DNA of 64,000 bases from Ignelater luminosus (lineage: Eukaryota > Arthropoda > Insecta > Coleoptera > Elateridae), in NCBI GenBank assembly GCA_011009095.1, contig VTPC01000434.1:1-64000 (forward strand), written 5' to 3'. The notes below the pieces were generated by a model. The model was not told where the DNA came from, made no database searches, and saw only the letters and a list, made by a program, of their open reading frames with translations. The position numbers were made by a program, and so were the translations under genes. The stretch's first letter is position 1. Every line of letters starts with the position of its first letter. Below, piece by piece: positions 1-11,128 of this stretch.

Positions 1-440
1 AAAAAGAAAAATACAATATTGTGAAACCTAGAAGAGCACCACGTTCTCTGTATTTAAAATAAATAAATAAAAGCAATTTACGTAAAATAAAGCGATATAT
101 AAATAATCAACAATCCCCCTTTCACATATCTTTGCAGCACTCTGTATATCCACAAACTCTGATTCAAAAACGTCAGGGAAGTCTCAGTTTTGTCATTTTA
201 CCTGCTTAGGCAGGGAAATTCGTTATTGATTAATTTTATCAAAAACACAAATAACAAAGCTGAATCAACGTGATATTTCCATCAAATTCTATTTTATCCG
301 TTTTTAGATTTTTCTATTTTAGACATTTATTTTTTTAATATATAGTTGTAGAAACAATTAGGCGTCTGCTCGTCCTGTAAAGTATTACATCTCCTGACTT
401 CTTATGTATATACTCTATTTATTAGTCTTCGAGGTAATAA
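1..440. other. AT-rich non-coding stretch, nothing recognised
   Basis: No open frame of recognisable content. Short AATAAA-rich runs at about 60-110 recall retrotransposon LTR ends or a polyadenylation region, but no terminal repeat pair or target duplication could be found to support that. Confidence 0.4.
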
Positions 441-1699
441 TACAAGGCTGGATTTAAAAGTTTCCGGAATAAAAGTGAAAACAAATGCAATTTAACATAA
501 GATATATTTTGTTTTTCTACATAAACACCCTGTAATTTAACACCCTTGGACCATCACATCTTTTCAATCCCTCCACGGAAATGGTTTTCTTCGAAACCTG
601 CAAAATATGCATTTGAAGCGTCGATGATTTCTTCATTGAAGCTGAATTTCTTTCTAATAGAATTTTTTTCAGTTTGGGGAACAGATGAAAATTCGACGGA
701 GCTAGATCGGGCGAGCAAGGGCGATGACGACAAATTTCGAACTTCAACTCGGCTTTTTTTGTTGAGCAATTGCACTTGCATGGACTGGCGCATTGCCTTC
801 GTGAAACAAGATCGTTTTTTGAAATTTTGGGGCGTTTTTTACGAATTGCTGCATTTAGTTTCTGTTATGGTTTTTCCTTTTTTTTAGATAGTCAATAAGT
901 AAAATGCCTTTAGTATCTCAAGAACTTTTGACCGACTGAACTGTTTTTGTCTTCTTCGGAACGGGTTCTTCCCGACCAACCCACTGTTTTGACTATTGTT
1001 TGGTTTCTGGGATATAATAGTAAATTCAAGTTTTGTCCATAGTCACAAATCTCCTAATGATATCAACTGGATGTTTTCTAAACAACTGCAAGCACTCAAC
1101 CGAAGTTCGAGCACGAATGCGTTTTTGTTTTGAACGAGCAGACACGGCACCCATCCTACTGAAAGTTTTTTCAGTAACAACTTTTGATCCAATATATTGA
1201 CAACCTGTTCATATGAGATGCCTACAGTCTCAGCTATTTTACGAACTTTTATTCGACTATTGTTTAACACCATATCATAGATCCTGTCAATGATTTCTGG
1301 AGTAGTCGCAGATTTCGGGCGTCCTGAACAAGGTTCATCGATTGTGTTTCACAATTTCACATATGATGTCCACGCTTGAATCTAGACTTACAAAAACTTA
1401 CTCTGGAAAATGATGGTGAAGAATCGCCAAGAACAGAATCCAATCTGTCTTTAACTTTTGTGGCTGTTTTGCCCTCCAAATAAAAAATGTAGTGACAGCT
1501 CTGATTTCATTTTTCTTCATAATTGAAAAATCACAAAATACAAGTGCATCGACTGTTATCAAAAATGAACTAAATGACAGATCAATTTGATTTTTTTCTA
1601 TGAACAATTGAAATACCAGAATACTAGATGATGCAAAATACATTGAATTACGGCTGCCATCTATTGGTGATTCCGAAAACTTTTCAATTTGACCTCGTA
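441..1699 (-). mobile_element. Decayed mariner (irritans-like) element A
   Basis: Terminal inverted repeats are visible: the left end begins TACAAGGCTGGATTTAAAAG and the right end, read on the opposite strand, begins TACGAGGTCAAATTGAAAAG. Both continue into a shared GTTTYCGG block and both ends carry the TA expected for a mariner target duplication. The total of about 1.26 kb is normal for a full-length mariner. Between the ends lies a fragmented transposase on the minus strand. The terminal repeats share the AAAAGTTTCCG core with the mariner pair at 2.9 and 24.6 kb, so A is an older relative of those. Confidence 0.85.
517..1520 (-). pseudogene. Mariner transposase pseudogene (element A)
   Basis: The likely start is the Met of MKKNEIRAV at 1520, matching the usual mariner N-terminus. 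Downstream pieces include RIKVRKIAETVGISYEQV (helix-turn-helix region, about 1200-1270), a TMDKT block around 1040 standing where the first catalytic Asp motif (MDETW) should be, and SPDLAPSNFHLFPKLK near 700. In the last block the third catalytic Asp of the DD34D triad is Asn. Several frameshifts and stops separate the pieces. A working protein would be about 345 aa and bind the terminal repeats to cut and paste the element; this copy cannot do so. What is seen is the motifs and breaks; the loss of function is inferred from the family's catalytic requirements. Confidence 0.85.
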
Positions 1700-1764
1700 G
1701 TTATTTGTGTTATTAGGGAGTAAAATAACTTTTTTTCCAAAGTTTCACATATGATGTTTTAGTC

Positions 1765-2376
1765 GACCTTTATTTTTATTTAAGATTTATCCAAAATCTA
1801 AATAAAATTTATTTTACATTAAAAATTTACATTTGTAACTAATTGTAAGATAGCTTTGGTATCCATGGTATCCAAAATGTATCTAAATGAGTAAGGAAAA
1901 ACATATAAAAACTGAGCTACAGGGAGAAAAAATTACTTTGTCTTCCGCTAAGATATATTTGTCAACTTTCGACCACAAAATAAAGGTCAAAAACTCTACT
2001 TTCTAATAACGTCGACGTAAAATTTCTTTACGCACAACCGTATCGTAAACTCTCGTTTACATATTAGTTACCATGCCCCGAAGTTCGACTTTACGCCCGG
2101 CGGGTTGTAAAACTGACAAAAAGTCTGGCGGGATGTAAAACTGCCAAACAGCCTGTTAATCAAAATAAATGACCTTTATTTAAGACCAAGCTATAACTAA
2201 CTAATAACTATGTTATTATTACTTAGACGTCTTTTCAACTTAATTTTATGCACCACTTATTGCAAATGCTCGTTTCTATCTTAGTTACCATGGCTAAAAG
2301 TTCAACTTTACTCTCGGAGAGCTGTGAAACTCACAAAAAAAACGCCCATTAATAATAATAAATGACCTTTATTTAA
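1765..2376. repeat. Diverged direct repeat, about 200-bp spacing
   Basis: Two blocks resemble each other in order: CTCGTTTACATATTAGTTAC at 2052 and CTCGTTTCTATCTTAGTTAC at 2269, each followed by CATG, an AAGTTCRACTTTA block, a TGTRAAACT block, and ending in TAAATGACCTTTATTTA (2166-2182 and 2360-2376). The spacing varies between about 194 and 217 bp through indels. A weaker third end, GACCTTTATTTTTATTTAAG near 1765, lies about 400 bp before the first unit's end, suggesting an older unit. Function unknown; an old tandem duplication or decayed satellite is likely. Confidence 0.6.
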
Positions 2377-2665
2377 ATGACCAAAGGAAAAAGTTTAGCT
2401 ACAGGCCACCTAATAATTTTTTGTAACAAGGCTTTTCTGCGTATTCTTAAAAAATAATTCCGGGAGTTCCAGAATCAGTAATGCCTAAAACGTTGTACAT
2501 ATCTCAAGACGAAAGACAGTTTACACCCTTGAACGAATAAATGCCATCCGCTAATGCGTCGGGTATCAATCTCATCTATGGGCGTAAACTTTCTCTTTCG
2601 GTTCTTGATACGTAAACAACTTTTAAATCTTGAATTATCCACCCCGTATAATCCAAGATTTATTT
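2377..2665. other. Non-coding spacer
   Basis: No recognisable coding content or terminal repeats between the diverged repeat and the hairpin. Confidence 0.4.
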
Positions 2666-2725
2666 ATTTATTCAACTTATCTTCTTATGGTAAGGTCTTG
2701 GCATAAGAAGAGAAGTTGAATAAAT
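2666..2725. repeat. Near-perfect hairpin, 24-bp arms, 12-base loop
   Basis: The left arm 2666-2689 (begins ATTTATTCAACTT, ends CTTCTTATG) pairs with 2702-2725 with a single mismatch (A opposite the position where C would pair). The 12-base loop is 2690-2701. It is too short to be a classic metazoan pre-miRNA with normal loop architecture, but the stem is long and well matched. It could be the relic of a small foldback insertion or a snap-back replication error. Confidence 0.8.
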
Positions 2726-2865
2726 ACAAGGTGTTCGGCTATAACCGGCCATATTACTAGGAGTGATAGAACTGTTCAAAAAAATTGTTATACAACTTAT
2801 GTCCTAAACGTAACAGTTTTTGAGATAAGACACAAAAGACTTTCCGGTAACTTGACAACAAAGTA

Positions 2866-4140
2866 CGAGGGTGGTCTGAAAAGTTTCCGACCTCAACGTG
2901 AAGATGGCAGCACTCGTAAATAAAAGCTACTGAATTTCGTTGTTCATCTGTTGACAGTTACTCACCAAAGTTTCAGCCATTTTGGACGCGCAGTTTTTAT
3001 GTAACAGTCGTTTGAGTGAGTTGATGTGAGTTTTTTTGTGAAAATGGACAAAATCGAGTATCGAGCTGTCATTAAATATTTGTTTTTGAAAGGCAATACG
3101 CCTTCGCAAATAAAAAATGAGTTGGATTCTGTGTATGGGGACTCTGCACCATCATTTACCACAGTGAAACTTTGGGCTGCTGAATTTAAACGTGGCCGTA
3201 TAAGCTTGGGAGACGATGAACGTTCGGGACGTCCAAAAACTGCAACTACCGACGAAAACATCGCCAAAGTTCACCAAATGGTGCTAGACGACCACCGAAT
3301 TAAAGTGAGAGAGATAGCAGAGGTTATGAACATGTCAAAAGAACATGTTTGTCACATATTAAATCAACATTTAGGCATGAGAAAGCTGTCCGCACGTTGG
3401 GTGCCGCGTTTGCTCACGTTAGACCAAAAACGTGTTCGAATGAATATTTTCAACGCTCTTTTGGCTCAGTTTAGGCGAAATAAATCCGAGTTTTGGCGCC
3501 GATTAATTACTGTAGATGAAACTTGGATACACCATTATACGCCCGAAACAAAAATACAATCCAAACAGTGGACTGCAAAGGGGGAACCGGCTCCAAAAAA
3601 AGCAATAACTGTTTTTTCGGTTGGGAAAGTGATGGCGACTGTTTTTTGGGATAGTCATGGAGTTATTTTAATCGATTATCTTTAAAAAGGAAAAACACTA
3701 TGCATCATTACTTGACAAGCTGAAGGCAGAACTTGCGAAAAAAACGGCTACATTTGCAGAAAAAGAAAATCCTGTTTCACCAAGACAACGCACCGTCTCA
3801 CACCTCAGCGGTTGCCATGGCGAAAATCCACGAATTACGGTTTGAACTGCTTGACCATCCGCCTTACTCACCAGATCTAGCCCCAAGCGACTTCTTTTTG
3901 TTCCCTCATCTAAAAATTGCGCTCGGAGGACAAAGATTTTCGTCAAATGAAGAGGCAATCACCTTTGTGAACAATTATTTTGCAGAGCAAAATGCCGAGT
4001 ACTATTTGGACGGGTTACAGAGATGGGAGTATCGCTGGGAGAAGTGTGTAGAGTTACAAGGAGACTATGTTGAAAAATAAAAAAAAATCTTCAGAAAAAA
4101 TGTCTTGTATCTTTGTTAGGTCGGAAACTTTTCAGACAAA
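2866..4140 (+). mobile_element. Mariner element B, copy 1 (irritans-like)
   Basis: The left terminal repeat begins CGAGGGTGGTCTGAAAAGTT right after a TA at 2864-2865. The right repeat near 4119-4136 (AGGTCGGAAACTTTTCAGAC) is its complement, but its outermost roughly 10 bases have diverged, so the right boundary is approximate. A near-identical copy in opposite orientation lies at 24639-25914. Length about 1.28 kb, as for a full-length mariner. Confidence 0.92.
3026..4080 (+). pseudogene. Mariner transposase pseudogene, copy 1
   Basis: The frame opens at 3026; the biologically likely start is the Met of MDKIEYRAV at 3044, where other mariner transposases begin. The first 219 codons are intact and contain the paired helix-turn-helix region and the first catalytic block VDETWIHHYTPE. 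The frame is then broken by a CAA-to-TAA stop near 3683, a 14-bp deletion at about 3698 and a one-base insertion in an A run near 3740, all inferred by comparison with the copy at 24.6 kb. The second fragment (3733-4080) keeps FHQDNAPSHT and PYSPDLAPSDFFLF, the second and third Asp, 34 residues apart (DD34D). All three catalytic residues are therefore present but not in one frame. Irritans/mellifera-type sequence resembling Himar1; amino-acid identity to copy 2 is roughly 93% over the first 219 residues by eye. Confidence 0.93.
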
Positions 4141-4579
4141 TTAGAATTGGAATTGAGAGGTCTTTTGTCTCTTGAGAATAAAATACAAGTTTTTAAATAT
4201 TTAGAAAGTGCCTGATGTGTATTTTTAAAATTATCTATCACAATCAAGAATTATAAAATCGAGTTTTTGAAATAGGGTTTTGCAATTTCGAGCAATTAAT
4301 AAAAGACAATTTTCATCTTTGGCAAAAATTACAAAAGTTATCTAAGATTGAACTCCATTATGCTACATTTCTTACTGAAATAGAAAAACTGTACAACAAT
4401 CTTTTGCTTATTTTTGACCGTTTCATCACCCATGGCAATATGACCCCTTATAATCCTAATACCCTGTATATGCTACAAAACGTGTTGTTTGAAGCATACA
4501 TTGTGCTACCATTATTTTTTAAACACTTTGTTGAGCAGAAATACAGATTACATATTTATAAAATTACTTTAAACAGAAA
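4141..4579. other. Non-coding spacer
   Basis: AT-rich, no recognisable coding content; a 71-codon frame at 4404-4619 has no recognisable motif and overlaps the LTR, so it was not called. Confidence 0.4.
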
Positions 4580-4583
4580 CTAT

Positions 4584-4956
4584 TGTTACGTTTTGACAAA
4601 AACTTGTATTTATTTTTAATATTTATTTTTACTTAGTTTATTACAGTTTATTTCCAGAATTTATTTACACTAAATTATTTATTTAATTATGTACAGAAGA
4701 ATTTATTTATCACTAATTATCATTTATTTCGTTCGTAACTACTAGCTGATTGACTGTAGAACTGCCTTCGGCTCGATCAACGCAGCCTTATATTCGTTTC
4801 CGCGTGGTTCTTGATGAGTTCAGAAAGTTCGCGCTCTTTCTCGAACATTCGACGGTAGAAAACTCTGGATAGTTCGAGATTTCTCCGGCACATTCGACCA
4901 GCTTGTTCGAGACTGTTCGGGACTTTTCTAGTATATTCGAGGAGTGGCGCGTTACA
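4584..4956 (-). mobile_element. Solo LTR of an LTR retrotransposon
   Basis: Read on the minus strand, the block starts TGTAACGCGCC and ends CGTAACA, the TG...CA ends with short inverted repeats that define an LTR. It is flanked on both sides by CTAT (4580-4583 and 4957-4960), a 4-bp target duplication. A TATAAGG box (CCTTATA on the plus strand, 4787-4793) is followed by several AATAAA motifs in the AT-rich 3' half, the expected U3-R-U5 order. The length of 373 bp is typical for Ty3/gypsy-type LTRs. No internal region flanks it, so this is a solo LTR left by recombination between two LTRs. The superfamily is an inference from length and target size. Confidence 0.85.
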
Positions 4957-4960
4957 CTAT

Positions 4961-7303
4961 TTATTTCGACACATTCCTAACATCGCTCTAGTACGCTATC
5001 TCTAAAGGTGCGTTCCCACGGTGCGTGGTTAGACAAATTTAACTTGTACTATGCCAAATCTCGCTCCGGGATAATAGTCATATTTATCTCAACTCAAAGT
5101 TTCCATTTCGTAAGAAAAAAAAACGTTTTGTGTATCTTTTCTCGTCGTTACGAGTCACGGCGTTTCAGTAGCGCAGTGTTTATTAAAGGGGTGCATAGTT
5201 ATCTTGCTCCACTCTTATACATAAAGACATCATCTACGGGGTCAGATTAAGACAATTGGGTACCCTAGGCTGATTAATAATCAGGTGTCGACGCTACAAT
5301 TGCCAGACGTCCTCTTACTTCCGCACATTATGTTAATTTTTATTGCATGCATCCGAAGAAATCTGAGATGGATTTCTAATCGTTTCTGGGTTTCCAACTA
5401 TAGTAAGAATCAAATTTTCGGAACAGGAAAGGTTTCTTATTCACAAGCGAAGAATATCTAAAGGCTGTAGAAATTCATAGTCCATTTCTATTCAGGCTAT
5501 TTGGTCAGCACATGGTAAGTATTTTGTTATTTTAAAAAGTCATTCTGGGCATGTAGCAGATTGTGATGGGTTGTATGCGTACATGGTTCTATGTTTTAGT
5601 TTTAAATAAAACTTAGTTAGATGATAAACAAATTTGATATCCTAGATCAGTGATGGCTGAGGAGTTACCCGCGCTTAGTGGTCCCTATGTGGCCTTGCTG
5701 AATCACATCTACTTGCGTTGCATCGAAGTTGATGGCGAATGTATGCGTAGTGGTATGGTGTTAGGATGACCCCACTGTAGGTGGATATCTGCGCCTAGTA
5801 ACTTGCTGCTCTAAAGGATTTGCTGCGATTCATCTCTTGTTACTTCATAAAACTGTGTATCTCAAATTGTGAGTGCCGAAAGAGTGCATTAAGATGTTCG
5901 ATACAGGATATGGTAGTAGCAATTAGGATGCAAAAAATTAATTAGATTTAAAGAAAGAATTGGCTTGTCTAAAGGCAAATGTATCGACAAGAACTAACTT
6001 TTTAACCACAGTTGGACCAAAACAATTTAATTTCGACGTTCAAGCTATAAAATATGCGAACAAATGTTTTGTTGCTTACTCAGGTTAATTCAGCCTCGGA
6101 AACCAAATTTTCCTACCAATGTCGTAGATTGTTCTAGTTTTTAAAAGAAGTTTTCCTAAGAAGACGTGAGAAATCTGGCAATCCTATATGATGTATATGT
6201 GTGATAGTCTGACGACTGGAGCTGGCGCCTATTGCTTTCCAACGCTCTAAGCTTTAGCCTAGTCAACCTATTAGCGCTGACCATCTACTGTCGTTTTCAT
6301 CTTTTCTTTTTTTGTCTTTTTAAATACACACATTTTCTCAAGACTTGCCTAGTCATGACTTACTACACTGACTTTTGCTGAAGGTTGATGGTAGTAAGCC
6401 ACTGTAGAGTCTATTGGAGCTAACGTCTGTCAAAATGTAGCAAAATGGAGGAAAGAAGGTTGCACAATAGCTAAAATCAACCTAACCATAACCCAGTTCT
6501 GAGAATTTACAACACCTTTCTGATTAATCAACTTACACACCTACCACGGAGAAGTTAATGGAGCGATTAAAATAATGCAGGCAGAGCATCTTTTAATGCA
6601 CCGTGACTTTTTTCCCAGAGCGATGTCTCTATGTACCAAGGTACCAAAAGCCTGTGAAACAAATCAAAAATATATTAGGTGCAGGCAAAGATGTGTATAT
6701 ACGTGTAAATGACAGTCTGTAATGAAACCGTACACGATTTCTGCAATTGAACTGCTGTAAGATGTTGAAAGATCATTTGAGTCTTCGTTTCCGGAATAGG
6801 ATCTTGTAAACGTAATTTCTAGGTTTCAGACAAACAAGATCATCTGCAATATGCGCTGCTTTAGCGTTGTAATAGTATCTCAAAAGGATTACTTGTTTCT
6901 TGTTGAGAGAAATTGGTGTACGTAATAGTGAAAGAATGTGTTACCATCTTTAGAAATGAAAAGTTATTAAAACTGTCACTCCTTTGGGAAAAACTGTAAC
7001 TTATCTGAACTTATGTACTTAAAAACAGAATTTTGATACCAAGATGTACATTCAAACTAAACCTTAAATCTAACAGGCCCATTATGATTTATACACCTTT
7101 ATCAAAAATAGGAGCTATAGTAAGAACGTCTCGAAATCGAAGGGAAAAGTAATAATCTACTATTCTACAATACATTAAAATTAAGTTTTCTGCGCACACA
7201 AATTTTTAAGTAAATACAAGTTGGGCTTTAGCGAGCTATACTATCACGACCATTGTGAATTATTACATTACAACTGTTGTTTACCTTAAACGTTTGGTGT
7301 CTC
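4961..7303. other. 2.3-kb non-coding region
   Basis: No long or recognisable reading frame. Moderately GC-rich patches at about 5660-5830 and 6210-6300 carry no tRNA-like boxes or known coding motif that I can see. An 80-codon frame at 5008-5250 has no recognisable domain. Confidence 0.4.
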
Positions 7304-7305
7304 TA

Positions 7306-8589
7306 CGAGGGTTGCTATTTATATTTCTGGCCTTGGCAACACTGACTGTTTCCAGGCGTCAGCTGACATTCCCGGTGTAAACTTTACATTGTTGAACATA
7401 ACCTCAACCACAACATTTTGTCATTTGAGTGCAATTAGTGTTGTTTGCAGTTAATTGAAAAGTGCATTCCCTAGTAAAAAATGGAATTAACCCGTGAACA
7501 CTTTCGTGCAATTATTTTTCATAACTTTCGACGTGGATTATCACGACAAGAGTGCATCAATGAACTTAATACATTATATAGCGATGAAGCTCCATCCTAC
7601 AGCACTGTCTAAACCTGGTATAATGAATTCTAACGTGGCCGATGTTCACTCCAGGACGAAATCCGTGAAGGCCGTCCGAAATCTGTCGTTGTGCCTGAAA
7701 ACATCGATGCTGTGCGTGAACTGATTAAACAAGATCGTCATGTGACATACCGTGAGATTGAGGCATCTTTGGGCATTAGTATGACTAGCATCAACAAGAT
7801 CATTTGGCCGTAAAAAAAATTTGTTCCCGTTGGATCCCACATAACCTGACCAATGCTCAAAAGAAGGCTCGAGTCGACTGATGCATTGAAATGTTGAAAA
7901 AAATTTCGAAAGGTGCATCAAAGGCTGTGTATAACATCTGCACAGGTGATGAATCATGGATCTACGCATATGACCCCGAAACAAAATAGCAATCAACTGT
8001 GTGGGTCTTTCACGACGAGCCAAATCCAACAAAAGTTGTTCGCGGAAGAAGCTCATCGAAGCAAATGGTTGCCTGTTTCTTTGGCATTACCGGTCATGTG
8101 GCAACAGTGGCGTTAGAGCAACGTAAAACGGTCAACTCTGAATGGTACACAACCATTTGTTTGCCAGAAGTCATTGGAGAAATTTGGAAAACTTCAAAGA
8201 AGAGGCGAATCATTCTTCATCCTACCAATGCAAGCTCTCACACCGCTGCTCAAACAATTGAATATTTAACCAGCCAGAAGGTCGAGTTGATGGGCCATCC
8301 ACCATACAGCCCTGATTTGGCACCCAATGACTTCTTTCTATTCCCGTACATCAAAAACAAACTGCGTGGTCAACGATTTTCAACACCAGAAGAAGCCGTT
8401 TTTTGTTTCAAAACTCATATTTTGGAGCTGCCTCAAACAGAGTGGTAAAAGTACTTCGAAAATTGGTTCAAACGCATGGAAAAGTGTATCAATCTTAATG
8501 GAGCATATTTTGAAAAACAATAAAACTAGTTTCGATTATAAATACTTGTTTTTTCATTGTTAGGCCAGAAATATAAATAGCAACCCTCG
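7306..8589 (+). mobile_element. Mariner element C with perfect 27-bp terminal repeats
   Basis: Both ends begin CGAGGGTTGCTATTTATATT and continue CTGGCC, perfect for 27 bp, and are flanked by TA (7304-7305 and 8590-8591). Total 1284 bp. The terminal repeats differ from elements A and B, so this is a separate mariner lineage. The internal transposase is badly broken, yet the terminal repeats are intact. Confidence 0.95.
7481..8523 (+). pseudogene. Mariner transposase pseudogene (element C)
   Basis: The frame starts MELTREHFRAIIFHNFRRG at 7481 and its tail ends FEKQ with TAA at 8521, the beginning and end usual for this widespread insect mariner family. In-frame stops occur after SYSTV and NEF (about 7611 and 7628), after IIWP (near 7811), and in the KQ of the PETK block (near 7987); frameshifts also occur, since the span is not a multiple of three. 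The first catalytic Asp survives in TGDESWIYAYDPE. The second is lost: the expected HDNASSHTA reads PTNASSHTA. The third survives in PYSPDLAPNDFF. The product would have been about 345 aa. The copy is dead both by stops and by loss of a catalytic residue. Confidence 0.93.
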
Positions 8590-8591
8590 TA

Positions 8592-9221
8592 TTTGAATGC
8601 TTCGGAATTTTGTACGAAGGTTAGGAAAACGAGTTCGCTGCACTGTTAATGGGAAGAAAGTTAGCAGTTATTAAATAATAAAAAATTTATTAAATACAAA
8701 ACTCTAATAAATGCTGTATGATAATATTAGATAACAATAAATGTCAAAAAGTCTTCAAAAAGAACATTTACATGGAATTTGATTATTGTAATGCTTCATA
8801 TATGATTACAGATCAGAGAAAGAGGCACTGGATGTTTGAAATAAATCTACAATTTTTAAAAACCTCAAAAATGTTTTAAATTTATAGTTAGTTTAGTAAA
8901 TTCTTCAGTAGATTTTATCTTGGAAAACCAATATTGCAAAACAGAACCTGAATAACATAATTATGAACAAAAAATAAATATTCCCACTCAAATAATTTAA
9001 ATCAATACCAAACGGAAGTACATTTTTACTCATCAGTCGAGTCGAAACTAATAAGTACAACAAACAATAAAAAAATTAATGCTAGTTAAGTATGAAATAA
9101 CTGCCTAATAAAATATGAAGATTAAATACTAAACCGAAGACTTCTTTTGTTTTAAAGAAAACATTGTAACTTGAATTTAATTATATTTAATTTTTTTAAA
9201 CCCCCAATTTATCAGCCAATT
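8592..9221 (-). other. Region downstream of the kinesin gene (probable 3' UTR and flank)
   Basis: Very AT-rich, no coding content. On the minus strand an ATTAAA lies at about 9186-9191, some 30 bases past the kinesin stop codon, and an AATAAA at about 8686-8691. Either could serve as the poly(A) signal; neither can be confirmed from sequence alone. Confidence 0.4.

Positions 9222-11128
<1,907 letters not shown>

Noticed and set aside
546-887. 113-codon plus-strand frame
   Set aside because: It is the antisense shadow of the mariner A transposase on the minus strand.
2962-3267. 101-codon minus-strand frame, repeated at 25513-25818
   Set aside because: Antisense of the conserved mariner B transposase; it recurs only because the element is duplicated.
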